Positions 1 to 11,792 of a stretch of DNA of 64,000 nt are shown here, piece by piece. Both the position numbers and the translations under genes were made by a program. The DNA comes from Populus alba (Eukaryota; Streptophyta; Magnoliopsida; Malpighiales; Salicaceae). A model generated the notes under the pieces. It worked only from the letters and a program-made list of their open reading frames with translations, did not search any database and was not told the origin of the DNA. The stretch spans positions 20,931,882 through 20,995,881 of the forward strand of contig NC_133297.1 of the NCBI RefSeq assembly GCF_005239225.2, given 5' to 3'. Within the stretch, counting starts at the first letter, position 1. Every line of letters begins with the position of its first letter.

Positions 1-701
1 ATGGTGATAGCTTATGTTAACAATAAATCAAGTACCTTTCATAGCTCAGGTGTAGGTTATACCATACGGTTGGGCTATGAAAGTGCCAAGATTTTTTTGT
101 ACCAAGGGTTGTTCAACACAAATCTAGATTAACCATTTAACAAGCAAGGTATTAAGAGTGAGCAAGATAATAAATATAAAACATGTTAGTATCAATCATT
201 AAAGTCCATGTGGAGTTTATACTATACTTATTCTTACACCATTAGTGTAATATTTTCACCTTGATATAATAGATTTAGCTAAACATAATGAAAGAAAGAA
301 ACATAAATAAACAAGATAAGAACATAATTCTATAAGGAAAGGAAATGAAAAGCACAAACAAGAGATTAATATAACATAAAATAAAACTTAAACATTACAA
401 AATATAAAGAAAGAGAGCAAGAGCATGATCTTGATCTGAAAACTGAGATGCCTAAATGCATGGCAAATGCCTCCTTTTATAGGCTAAAATTTGGAACTAT
501 TGATTTGATGACTAATTGTTGAGTGGGTGGCCAACTCTTGACTTGGTGAAAATCCTTATCTTCTTGTCTGAATAAAACATCATTGCTAACATCATAACTG
601 GAACCAGATATACACATGAAAGTTCTAGGAAATTATCTTATCTTTTCCAGAAAAAAAAAATTGAGGTCATTTGGACTTCTAGAACTCGAGATATGGGTTG
701 A
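1..701 (-). mobile_element. Partial Athila-type LTR, cut by window edge
   Basis: The sequence matches the LTR segments at 2536-3244 and 5075-5782 almost base for base, including the TATA-type block seen on the minus strand and the segment ending in ctcgagatatgggttga. At 697-701 the LTR is fused to gag through the shared pentamer GTTGA, so the first part of the LTR is absent. The 3' end of this LTR lies outside the window. Confidence 0.85.
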
Positions 702-1888
702 GTGTTGATTGCCTCTTGCTTTTCAATGAATGCATGCAATGTTTCCTCAAGATTTCTTCTAGGAGGTGAAGCATAAGAAGGTGCATATCCATGAGAATTT
801 TGGAAATTATGGTGTGCTTGAAACGGTGGCTGTGAAGTTTGTGCATTATTATTATCACTCTTCCAACTTAAATTTGGGGTGGTTTTCTCCAACCAGGGTT
901 GTATGTTTGTGAGTATGGTTATGATTGGGCCTTTGAAAACTGTTTAAAGCATGAGCTTGTTCATAGAGGCATTCCCTAAAAAGAAGGCAAAGTTGGACAA
1001 TCATTTGTTGAGTGTTCATTGGTTTCACAGATTTGACACACAATGTCTTGAACAGATTTTAAGTGACTACTCTTTTTCAATTCAAGTGCTTCGACTTTTT
1101 CTAGCTAAAGATGCAAACTTGGCTTAGAGGTCATAATCTTCCTTAAGGTTATGCATACCTCCACTAGATGTATGAGGTTGAGTTTTACTTGGTGCCTCAT
1201 AAAAAACCTGTGGTGTCCTAATTTTAAGCATTTTCGACTTGCAAGTCTAGGTACTCCATTGCTTCATTAGGGTCTTTATCTTCAAAAGCTCCATTACACA
1301 TCAATTCAACCATTTGTCTATCTCTAGGTGTTAACCCTTCATAAAAATGTGAAACCAATCTCCATGTTTCAAAACCATGATGAGGGCAAGTATTAAGCAA
1401 GTCCCGATACCTATCCTAACATTGGTAAAATGTTTCTCCTAGCTTTTGAGTGAAAGTGATGATTTGTCTCTTGAAAGAGTTTGTTCTGTGAGACGAAAAA
1501 AACTTCTTTAAAAATTATTGTTGCATTTCATCCCAAGCACGAACAGATCCTGGTCTCAAATTTTATAGCCATGTTTTAGCTTTATCTTTTAATGAAAAAG
1601 GAAAAATTTTAATCTAATGGTGTTCATGCTACAATTTGAGTCATTATAGGTGTTACAGACCTCCTCAAATTCCTTTAAATGCAAGTATGGATTTTCTAGG
1701 TCTAAGCTATGATAAAAAGGTAAAAGTTGAATAATGTATGGCTTAAAATTGAAATGAGATGCATCAGGAGAGAAAACTATGCATGAGGGTGCACTTGTTC
1801 TTATGGGATTCATGTGGTCTCTAAGTGTTCTCATACGATTATTCTCATTATTCTCATTATGAAGCGATTGATTATCTTCTTCGGCCAT
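702..1888 (-). pseudogene. gag pseudogene, array copy 1 (Athila-type, 3' truncated)
   Basis: The minus-strand reading starts at an ATG at 1888 (MAEEDNQSLH...) and encodes a plant Ty3/gypsy gag (Retrotrans_gag type). It is followed by a zinc knuckle of form C-x2-C-x4-H-x4-C (CQICETNEHSTNDC), visible near 995-1040. Several defects break it: a frameshift close to 1600 (the reading ends ...KFFLFH, where other copies read on into FPFSLKDK), a TAG in place of Trp at 1426-1428, and further stops around 1230. Its 3' end is lost at the GTTGA junction at 697, so it lacks the gag C-terminus, protease and reverse transcriptase. This copy has an extra A in the run near 980 and an extra T near 890 compared with its neighbours, which shift the zinc-knuckle frame. 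It cannot encode a functional protein. Confidence 0.85.
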
Positions 1889-2091
1889 ATTTTCTGAAAA
1901 TGATGAGGATACCCTACAAAGTCTACCACTTAATGTATGTGACCAAACTCTCATGCACATGTAAGAGGAGAATAAAGGAAGAAAAGAAAAGAGAAGAAAA
2001 AGAAACAAAACAAAACAAATAAAAGTTAGATAAAATGAAAAGTGAAAAGAGAAAATAAAATAAATATTATAACTTATACAAGAATTTACCT

Positions 2092-2108
2092 CCCCGACAA
2101 TGGCGCCA
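2092..2108 (-). promoter_or_regulatory. Primer-binding site (tRNA-Asp type), array copy 1
   Basis: On the minus strand the sequence reads TGGCGCCATTGTCGGGG. This is complementary to the 3' end of plant tRNA-Asp with two mismatches (from memory of the tRNA). It lies 6 bp inside an LTR end reading ...GTCATGTCA. A tRNA-Asp primer is typical of the Athila group. It fixes the element on the minus strand and the LTR end at 2115. Confidence 0.8.
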
Positions 2109-2114
2109 AAAACT

Positions 2115-3244
2115 TGACATGACCAAAAGATTGATGTCTTCTCCCAAGTGCAGGAGTGTCGAAGTAATAAATAACCCGGCAAGACCGGGGTCGAACCACA
2201 GGGAGGTTAACTATATAAATTATAAATAACAACACAACAACAACAACAACAACAATAATAATAATTAGTAGTAGTACTAATGATAATGATAGTAATAATA
2301 GTAATAGTAATAATAAAGAGGACTTTAAGATGTACAATTAATGTGAGGATTAAACAATGATAAAAACGAATGTCAGGTTAGAGGATCCACTAATGGTACT
2401 TCAAACAAGTATAATATAAACTCTGATTACTCAACTGGAAACCACACACAAAAGAGGTTCCAACCAGATTTTAAATTGATAACATGATTTATCTTATTCA
2501 AGTAATGCCAATACTTGTAAATATTATCAGGTATTCATGGTGATAGCTTATGTTAACAATAAATCAAGTACCTTTCATAGCTCAGGTGTAGGTTATACCA
2601 TACGGTTGGGCTATGAAAGTGCCAAGATTTTTTTGTACCAAGGGTTGTTCAACACAAATCTAGATTAACCATTTAACAAGCAAGGTATTAAGAGTGAGCA
2701 AGATAATAAATATAAAACATGTTAGTATCAATCATTAAAGTCCATGTGGAGTTTATACTATACTTATTCTTACACCATTAGTGTAATATTTTCACCTTGA
2801 TATAATAGATTTAGCTAAACATAATGAAAGAAAGAAACATAAATAAACAAGATAAGAACATAATTCTATAAGTAAAGGAAAGGAAATGAAAAGCACAAAC
2901 AAGAGATTAATATAACATAAAATAAAACTTAAACATTACAAAATATAAAGAAAGAGAGCAAGAGCATGATCTTGATCTGAAAACTGAGATGCCTAAATGC
3001 ATGGCAAATGCCTCCTTTTATAGGCTAAAATTTGGAACTATTGATTTGATGACTAATTGTTGAGTGGGTGGCCAACTCTTGACTTGGTGAAAATCCTTAT
3101 CTTCTTGTCTGAATAAAAACATCATTGCTAACATCATAACTGGAACCAGATATACACATGAAAGTTCTAGGAAATTATCTTATCTTTTTCCAGAAAAAAA
3201 AAATTGAGGTCATTTGGACTTCTAGAACTCGAGATATGGGTTGA
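2115..3244 (-). mobile_element. Partial Athila-type LTR, array copy 2
   Basis: On the minus strand it ends in TGTCA at 2115, just outside the PBS. Compared with the complete LTR at 39756-41324 (1569 bp) it lacks about the first 430 bp, and it begins at the GTTGA fusion with gag at 3240-3244. It carries a TATA box on the minus strand (TATAAAAGGAGG, near 3013-3024) and a run of triplet repeats (ACA, ATA, GTA; 2229-2320). Close to its 3' end is a small stem, CCCGG-CAAGA-CCGGG, at about 2175-2190. Confidence 0.85.
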
Positions 3245-4427
3245 GTGTTGATTGCCTCTTGCTTTTCAATGAATGCATGCAATGTTTCCTCAAGATTTCT
3301 TCTAGGAGGTGAAGCATAAGGAGGTGCATATCCATGAGAATTTTGGAAATTATGGTGTGCTTGAAACGGTGGCTGTGAAGTTTGTGCATTATTATTATCA
3401 CTCTTCCAACTTAAATTTGGGGTGGTTTCTCCAACCAGGGTTGTATGTTTGTGAGTATGGTTATGATTGGGCCTTTGAAAACTGTTTAAAGCATGAGCTT
3501 GTTCATAGAGGCATTCCCTAAAAGAAGGCAAAGTTGGACAATCATTTGTTGAGTGTTCATTGGTTTCACAGATTTGACACACAATGTCTTGAACAGATTT
3601 TAAGTGACTACTCTTTTTCAATTCAAGTGCTTCGACTTTTCTAGCTAAAGATGCAAACTTGGCTTAGAGGTCATAATCTTCCTTAAGGTTATGCATACCT
3701 CCACTAGATGTATGAGGTTGAGTTTTACTTGGTGCCTCATAAAAACCTGTGGTGTCCTAATTTTAAGCATTTTCGACTTGCAAGTCTAGGTACTCCATTG
3801 CTTCATTAGGGTCTTTATCTTCAAAAGCTCCATTACACATCAATTCAACCATTTGTCTATCTCTAGGTGTTAACCCTTCATAAAAATGTGAAACCAATCT
3901 CCATGTTTCAAAACCATGATGAGGGCAAGTATTAAGCAAGTCCCGATACCTATCCTAACATTGGTAAAATGTTTCTCCTAGCTTTTGAGTGAAAGTGATG
4001 ATTTGTCTCTTGAAAGAGTTTGTTCTGTGAGACGAAAAAAACTTCTTTAAAAATTATTGTTGCATTTCATCCCAAGCACGAACAGATCCTGGTCTCAAAT
4101 TTTATAGCCATGTTTTAGCTTTATCTTTTAATGAAAAAGGAAAAATTTTAATCTAATGGTGTTCATGCTACAATTTGAGTCATTATAGGTGTTACAGACC
4201 TCCTCAAATTCCTTTAAATGCAAGTATGGATTTTCTAGGTCTAAGCTATGATAAAAAGGTAAAAGTTGAATAATGTATGGCTTAAAATTGAAATGAGATG
4301 CATCAGGAGAGAAAACTATGCATGAGGGTGCACTTGTTCTTATAGGATTCATGTGGTCTCTAAGTGTTCTCATACGATTATTCTCATTATTCTCATTATG
4401 AAGCGATTGATTATCTTCTTCGGCCAT
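3245..4427 (-). pseudogene. gag pseudogene, array copy 2
   Basis: This is a near-identical copy of the gag at 702-1888, with ATG at 4427. It has the same frameshift after the first third, the same Trp-to-TAG at 3955-3957 and the same C-x2-C-x4-H-x4-C knuckle, which here stays in one frame (readable over 3175-3621). The 3' end is again lost at the GTTGA junction. The shared defects show that it was duplicated after inactivation. It is non-functional. Confidence 0.85.
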
Positions 4428-4630
4428 ATTTTCTGAAAATGATGAGGATACCCTACAAAGTCTACCACTTAATGTATGTGACCAAACTCTCATGCACATG
4501 TAAGAGGAGAATAAAGGAAGAAAAGAAAAGAGAAGAAAAAGAAACAAAACAAAACAAATAAAAGTTAGATAAAATGAAAAGTGAAAAGAGAAAATAAAAT
4601 AAATATTATAACTTATACAAGAATTTACCT

Positions 4631-4647
4631 CCCCGACAATGGCGCCA
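4631..4647 (-). promoter_or_regulatory. Primer-binding site (tRNA-Asp type), array copy 2
   Basis: Identical to the site at 2092-2108 and in the same position, 6 bp inside the LTR end at 4654. Confidence 0.8.
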
Positions 4648-4653
4648 AAAACT

Positions 4654-5782
4654 TGACATGACCAAAAGATTGATGTCTTCTCCCAAGTGCAGGAGTGTCG
4701 AAGTAATAAATAACCCGGCAAGACCGGGGTCGAACCACAGGGAGGTTAACTATATAAATTATAAATAACAACACAACAACAACAACAACAACAATAATAA
4801 TAATTAGTAGTAGTACTAATGATAATGATAGTAATAATAGTAATAGTAATAATAAAGAGGACTTTAAGATGTACAATTAATGTGAGGATTAAACAATGAT
4901 AAAAACGAATGTCAGGTTAGAGGATCCACTAATGGTACTTCAAACAAGTATAATATAAACTCTGATTACTCAACTGGAAACCACACACAAAAGAGGTTCC
5001 AACCAGATTTTAAATTGATAACATGATTTATCTTATTCAAGTAATGCCAATACTTGTAAATATTATCAGGTATTCATGGTGATAGCTTATGTTAACAATA
5101 AATCAAGTACCTTTCATAGCTCAGGTGTAGGTTATACCATACGGTTGGGCTATGAAAGTGCCAAGATTTTTTTGTACCAAGGGTTGTTCAACACAAATCT
5201 AGATTAACCATTTAACAAGCAAGGTATTAAGAGTGAGCAAGATAATAAATATAAAACATGTTAGTATCAATCATTAAAGTCCATGTGGAGTTTTATACTA
5301 TACTTATTCTTACACCATTAGTGTAATATTTTCACCTTGATATAATAGATTTAGCTAAACATAATGAAAGAAAGAAACATAAATAAACAAGATAAGAACA
5401 TAATTCTATAAGTAAAGGAAAGGAAATGAAAAGCACAAACAAGAGATTAATATAACATAAAATAAAACTTAAACATTACAAAATATAAAGAAAGAGAGCA
5501 AGAGCATGATCTTGATCTGAAAACTGAGATGCCTAAATGCATGGCAAATGCCTCCTTTTATAGGCTAAAATTTGGAACTATTGATTTGATGACTAATTGT
5601 TGAGTGGGTGGCCAACTCTTGACTTGGTGAAAATCCTTATCTTCTTGTCTGAATAAAACATCATTGCTAACATCATAACTGGAACCAGATATACACATGA
5701 AAGTTCTAGGAAATTATCTTATCTTTTCCAGAAAAAAAAAATTGAGGTCATTTGGACTTCTAGAACTCGAGATATGGGTTGA
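4654..5782 (-). mobile_element. Partial Athila-type LTR, array copy 3
   Basis: Same extent and same GTTGA gag fusion (5778-5782) as the LTR at 2115-3244. It also shares that copy's version of the LTR 3' stem (CCCGG...CCGGG). The LTRs at 7193 and 11793 carry a different version there (ATCCGTCAAGACCACGG), so the array holds two LTR subtypes. Confidence 0.85.
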
Positions 5783-6965
5783 GTGTTGATTGCCTCTTGC
5801 TTTTCAATGAATGCATGCAATGTTTCCTCAAGATTTCTTCTAGGAGGTGAAGCATAAGGAGGTGCATATCCATGAGAATTTTGGAAATTATGGTGTGCTT
5901 GAAACGGTGGCTGTGAAGTTTGTGCATTATTATTATCACTCTTCCAACTTAAATTTGGGGTGGTTTCTCCAACCAGGGTTGTATGTTTGTGAGTATGGTT
6001 ATGATTGGGCCTTTGAAAACTGTTTAAAGCATGAGCTTGTTCATAGAGGCATTCCCTAAAAGAAGGCAAAGTTGGACAATCATTTGTTGAGTGTTCATTG
6101 GTTTCACAGATTTGACACACAATGTCTTGAACAGATTTTAAGTGACTACTCTTTTTCAATTCAAGTGCTTCGACTTTTCTAGCTAAAGATGCAAACTTGG
6201 CTTAGAGGTCATAATCTTCCTTAAGGTTATGCATACCTCCACTAGATGTATGAGGTTGAGTTTTACTTGGTGCCTCATAAAAACCTGTGGTGTCCTAATT
6301 TTAAGCATTTTCGACTTGCAAGTCTAGGTACTCCATTGCTTCATTAGGGTCTTTATCTTCAAAAGCTCCATTACACATCAATTCAACCATTTGTCTATCT
6401 CTAGGTGTTAACCCTTCATAAAAATGTGAAACCAATCTCCATGTTTCAAAACCATGATGAGGGCAAGTATTAAGCAAGTCCCGATACCTATCCTAACATT
6501 GGTAAAATGTTTCTCCTAGCTTTTGAGTGAAAGTGATGATTTGTCTCTTGAAAGAGTTTGTTCTGTGAGACGAAAAAAACTTCTTTAAAAATTATTGTTG
6601 CATTTCATCCCAAGCACGAACAGATCCTGGTCTCAAATTTTATAGCCATGTTTTAGCTTTATCTTTTAATGAAAAAGGAAAAATTTTAATCTAATGGTGT
6701 TCATGCTACAATTTGAGTCATTATAGGTGTTACAGACCTCCTCAAATTCCTTTAAATGCAAGTATGGATTTTCTAGGTCTAAGCTATGATAAAAAGGTAA
6801 AAGTTGAATAATGTATGGCTTAAAATTGAAATGAGATGCATCAGGAGAGAAAACTATGCATGAGGGTGCACTTGTTCTTATGGGATTCATGTGGTCTCTA
6901 AGTGTTCTCATACGATTATTCTCATTATTCTCATTATGAAGCGATTGATTATCTTCTTCGGCCAT
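5783..6965 (-). pseudogene. gag pseudogene, array copy 3
   Basis: Third copy of the truncated gag, with ATG at 6965. It carries the same frameshift, the same Trp-to-TAG at 6493-6495, an in-frame zinc knuckle (readable over 5719-6159) and the same GTTGA truncation. It is non-functional. Confidence 0.85.
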
Positions 6966-7169
6966 ATTTTCTGAAAATGATGAGGATACCCTACAAAGTC
7001 TACCACTTAATGTATGTGACCAAACTCTCATGCACATGTAAGAGGAGAATAAAGGAAGAAAAGAAAAGAGAAGAAAAAGAAACAAAACAAAAACAAATAA
7101 AAGTTAGATAAAATGAAAAGTGAAAAGAGAAAATAAAATAAATATTATAACTTATACAAGAATTTACCT

Positions 7170-7186
7170 CCCCGACAATGGCGCCA
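7170..7186 (-). promoter_or_regulatory. Primer-binding site (tRNA-Asp type), array copy 3
   Basis: Identical to the sites at 2092 and 4631. The adjoining LTR ends at 7193. Confidence 0.8.
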
Positions 7187-7192
7187 AAAACT

Positions 7193-8604
7193 TGACATGA
7201 CCAAAAGATTGATGTCTTCTCCCAAGTGCAGGAGTGTCGAAGTAATAAATAATCCGTCAAGACCACGGTCGAACCACAGGGAGGTTAACTATATAAATTA
7301 TAAATAACAACACAACAACAACAACAACAACAATAATAATAAGTAGTAGTAGTAGTAATGATAATGATAGTAATAATAGTAATAGTAATAATAAAGAGGA
7401 CTTTAAGATGTACAATTAATGTGAGGATTAAACAATGATAAAAACGAATGTCAAGGTTAGAGGATCCACTAATGGTACTTCAAACAAGTATAATATAAAC
7501 TCTGATTACTCAACTGGAAACCACACACAAAAGAGGTTCCAACCAGATTTTAAATTGATAACATGATTTATCTTATTCAAGTAATGCCAATACTTGTAAA
7601 TATTATCAGGTATTCATGGTGATAGCTTATGTTAACAATAAATCAAGTACCTTTCATAGCTCAGGTGTAGGTTATACCATACGGTTGGGCTATGAAAGTG
7701 CCAAGATTTTTTTGTACCAAGGGTTGTTCAACACAAATCTAGATTAACCATTTAACAAGCAAGGTATTAAGAGTGAGCAAGATAATAAATATAAAACATG
7801 TTAGTATCAATCATTAAAGTCCATGTGGAGTTTATACTATACTTATTCTTACACCATTAGTGTAATATTTTCACCTTGATATAATAGATTTAGCTAAACA
7901 TAATGAAAGAAAGAAACATAAATAAACAAGATAAGAACATAATTCTATAAGTAAAGGAAAGGAAATGAAAAGCACAAACAAGAGATTAATATAACATAAA
8001 ATAAAACTTAAACATTACAAAATACAAAGAAAGAGAGCAAGAGCATGATCTTGATCTGAACACTGAAATGCCTAAATGCATGGCAAATGCCTCCTTTTAT
8101 AGGCTAAAATTTGGAACTATTGATTTGATGACTAATTGTTGAGTGGGTGGCCAACTCTTGACTTGGTGAAAATCCTTATCTTCTTGTCTGAATAAAACAT
8201 CATTGCTAACATCATAACTGGAACCAGATATACACATGAAAGTTCTAGGAAATTATCTTATCTTTTCCAGAAAAAAAAAATTGAGGTCATTTGGACTTCT
8301 AGAACTCGAGATATGGGTTGAACACTGAACAGTGTCTAGGATGCAAGACAGATTCGGAGTTCTCCGTTGTTGCTATAATTTGGACTTGAAAACGGCCTTT
8401 TTAAATCTTGGACTCCACATGACAGTTGTAGGCATATGTCTTACCAAATCTATCTAAACAATTAAGGTCATTTGCACATCTAGAACTCGAGATATGACCC
8501 AATTACCAAACAGTGTTCCAGTTTGGACTACACCAACATCTCTTTTCTAAGTTTGGCCCTCTCTTTGTCCTTTCAATTTCAATACTTAAACTCATCAATC
8601 AATC
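7193..8604 (-). mobile_element. Athila-type LTR fused to reverse transcriptase
   Basis: This is the same LTR as in the short units but not cut at GTTGA (8317-8321). It runs on to about 8604, where LTR sequence (...CTCATCAATCAATCA) changes directly into the 3' end of the reverse-transcriptase reading. RNase H, integrase, polypurine tract and the first ~150-250 bp of the LTR are missing at this junction. The same junction recurs at about 13203, so it predates the tandem duplication. Confidence 0.8.
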
Positions 8605-9959
8605 ATTTTCAATACTTTGTAAGTTAGTCAAACAATCATCAAATGAATCACCAAAAACAGAAAAATCATCCATAAAAATCTTAAGAAAACGTTCAACCAT
8701 ATCACTAAATATGCTAAGTATGCACCTTTGAAACGTGGCTGGTGCATTACAAAATCTAAAAAGCATCCTTTGATATGCAAAAGTACCAAATGGACATGTG
8801 AAAGTAGTCTTCTCTTGATCTTCCAATGCAATTTCAATTTGATTATAACCTGAATAGCCATCTAGGAAACAATAGAATTCATGACCTGCAACTCTTTTTA
8901 GGATTTAATCCATGAAAGGTAAAGGGAAATGATCTTTTCTAGTCATTGAATTAAGTTTCCTATAGTCAATGCACATGCGCCAACCAGTAATAGTCCTAGT
9001 TGGAATTAACTTATTTTTCTCATTTGTTATCACAATGACTTCAGACTTTTTGGGTACAACTTGGGTAGGACTTACCCATTTGCTGTCAGAAATAGGATAA
9101 ATGACTCCATTATCTAGAAGCTTAATGACTTCATTTTTCACTGCTTCTTTCATATTAGGATTAAGCCTTCGTTGCATATCTCTAAAGGGTTTAGCATTTT
9201 CCTCCAAATAAATCATGTGTGTGCAAATCAAAGGGCTAATTCCTTTTATGTCAGTTATGGTCCATCCTAATGCATTTTTGTGCATTTTCAGTGTCTGTAA
9301 TAACTTACCTTCTTGATGTGCATTAAGTTTGGAAGAGATTATTACCGCAAAAGTTTCATTTTCTCCCAAAAATGAGTATTTGAGATTGAATGGTAATGAC
9401 TTCAAATCAGGTTTTGGTGGTTGAACACTTGAAGATATGGCCTCAATTGATCGTGGTGGCAATTCCTTAATTTGTGGTCTCCAATTACATGCCTTTGATT
9501 CTTCCTGAAAGGAGACCATTTGCAAATCATAATCTCAATTTCACTAGAAGTGGTTTGAAATTGATCATGAACTAATTTTTCAATAAAGTCCACTTTTTGT
9601 AAATCATTATCATCTCCAAGTTGCTTGTAAATGTTGAAAATATTCATCTCCAATGTCATGTTTCCAAATGATAGCTTCATCAGTCCATTCTTACAATTAA
9701 TCAATGCATTAGAAGTGGCAAGAAATGGACGTCCTAAAATTACAGGAATTGAATTACATGCTTCAACAAGTTGTGTATCCAAGACAACAAAATCAACAGG
9801 GTAAATAAATTTATCAACTTGTACTAACACATTCTCAACTATTCCTCTAGGCACTTTTACATATCTATTAGCAAGTAAAAGAGTTACAGAAGTTGGTTTT
9901 AACTCACCTAGATTGAGACTTTGAAAGACCGAATATAGAAGTATTAGCATAGGAAGGAA
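8605..9959 (-). pseudogene. Athila-type protease/reverse transcriptase pseudogene
   Basis: On the minus strand the protease-downstream region (LGELKPTSVTLLLANR... to VILGRPFLATSNALI; readable over 9402-9974) precedes reverse transcriptase. RT landmarks include GVIYPISDSKWVSPTQVVPK, WRMCIDYRKLN, FYCFLDGYSGYNQI, TFTCPFGTFAYQRM and the catalytic FMDDFSVFG. These wordings are typical of the Athila lineage. The protease active-site motif (D-S/T-G-A) and its surroundings are deleted: the reading passes from ...QVPSYA straight to LLYSVFQSLNLGE with a frame change near 9950. A TAA replaces a Gln codon at about 8907-8909, and the RT stops after LTNLQ at the LTR fusion. Not functional. Confidence 0.85.
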
Positions 9960-11567
9960 CCTGTTTAATAGCATCCAACAAAGGTATATTGATCCTTACC
10001 TGTTTGAAAGTTTCAAAGATTTCAGAGTTATGGTTGACTTTCCTTTGTTTGGTCATGACATGAGGAAATCGGAGTGCTGGCGGGGAATCGCCTTTTCTTT
10101 GCAATGTTCATATTCAATCCCTTCCTTATCCTTAGAGATAGACTCATCATCTTTGTCACAAGGTTCAAGAGTGGGTTTTTCACTAACCTTACCACTACGA
10201 AGAGTGATGACTGATTTGACTTGATTCATGTGTTGGCTTCTGGAACTGCTTGCGTTTGAATTGTATTGCCCTTTTGGATTTTGTTGTGGTTGAGATGGAA
10301 ACTTACCTTTCTCTTGGAAACTGAGAGCAGATGTTAACTTTGCAAGAGTATCTTTAAAATCTATCATCCCTTGAGCAAGTTGAGTGTTGATTGCCTCTTG
10401 CTTTTCAATGAATGCATGCAATGTTTCCTCAAGATTTCTTCTAGGAGGTGAAGCATAAGGAGGTGCATATCCATGAGAATTTTGGAAATTATGGTGTGCT
10501 TGAAACGGTGGCTGTGAAGTTTGTGCATTATTATTATCACTCTTCCAACTTAAATTTGGGGTGGTTTCTCCAACCAGGGTTGTATGTTTGTGAGTATGGT
10601 TATGATTGGGCCTTTGAAAACTGTTTAAAGCATGAGCTTGTTCATAGAGGCATTCCCTAAAAGAAGGCAAAGTTGGACAATCATTTGTTGAGTGTTCATT
10701 GGTTTCACAGATTTGACACACAATGTCTTGAACAGATTTTAAGTGACTACTCTTTTTCAATTCAAGTGCTTCGACTTTTCTAGCTAAAAATGCAAACTTG
10801 GCTTAGAGGTCATAATCTTCCTTAAGGTTATGCATACCTCCACTAGATGTATGAGGTTGAGTTTTACTTGGTGCCTCATAAAAACCTGTGGTGTCCTAAT
10901 TTTAAGCATTTTCGACTTGCAAGTCTAGGTACTCCATTGCTTCATTAGGGTCTTTATCTTCAAAAGCTCCATTACACATCAATTCAACCATTTGTCTATC
11001 TCTAGGTGTTAACCCTTCATAAAAATGTGAAACCAATCTCCATGTTTCAAAACCATGATGAGGGCAAGTATTAAGCAAGTCCCGATACCTATCCTAACAT
11101 TGGTAAAATGTTTCTCCTAGCTTTTGAGTGAAAGTGATGATTTGTCTTTTGAAAGAGTTTGTTCTGTGAGACGAAAAAAACTTCTTTAAATATTATTGTT
11201 GCATTTCATCCCAAGCACGAACAGATCCTGGTCTCAAATTTTATAGCCATGTTTTAGCTTTATCTTTTAATGAAAAAGGAAAAATTTTAATCTAATGGTG
11301 TTCATGCTACAATTTGAGTCATTATAGGTGTTACAGACCTCCTCAAATTCCTTTAAATGCAAGTATGGATTTTCTAGGTCTAAGCTATGATAAAAAGGTA
11401 AAAAGTTGAATAATGTATGGCTTAAAATTGAAATGAGATGCATCAGGAGAGAAAACTATGCATGAGGGTGCACTTGTTCTTATGGGATTCATGTGGTCTC
11501 TAAGTGTTCTCATACGATTATTCTCATTATTCTCATTATGAAGCGATTGATTATCTTCTTCGGCCAT
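9960..11567 (-). pseudogene. gag pseudogene, array copy 4 (full length)
   Basis: This gag retains its 3' end. ATG is at 11567, the Retrotrans_gag region follows, then the zinc knuckle C-x2-C-x4-H-x4-C at about 10690-10735, and a low-complexity tail with LRSGKVSEKP ahead of the protease. It carries the array-specific Trp-to-TAG at 11094-11096, the early frameshift and stops near 10900. Comparison with copies 1-3 shows what they lost: everything 3' of the second GTTGA (10379-10383). Confidence 0.85.
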
Positions 11568-11769
11568 ATTTTCTGAAAATGATGAGGATACCCTACAAAG
11601 TCTACCACTTAATGTATGTGACCAAACTCTCATGCACATGTAAGAGGAGAATAAAGGAAGAAAAGAAAAGAGAAGAAAAAGAAACAAAACAAAACAAATA
11701 AAAGTTAGATAAAATGAAAAGTGAAAAGAGAAATAAAATAAATATTATAACTTATACAAGAATTTACCT

Positions 11770-11786
11770 CCCCGACAATGGCGCCA
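11770..11786 (-). promoter_or_regulatory. Primer-binding site (tRNA-Asp type), array copy 4
   Basis: Same 17-bp site as in the other units. The LTR ends 6 bp away at 11793. Confidence 0.8.
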
Positions 11787-11792
11787 AAAACT

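Noticed and set aside
2160..2215. tRNA-like words (GGTTCGACCCCGG) near the LTR end
   Set aside because: No cloverleaf or acceptor stem could be built; the sequence is a conserved part of the Athila LTR and recurs in every copy.
2086..2337. Hydrophobic minus-strand open frame (Leu/Ile/Val runs)
   Set aside because: It is a translation of the ACA/ATA/GTA triplet repeats in the LTR, repeated in each array unit.
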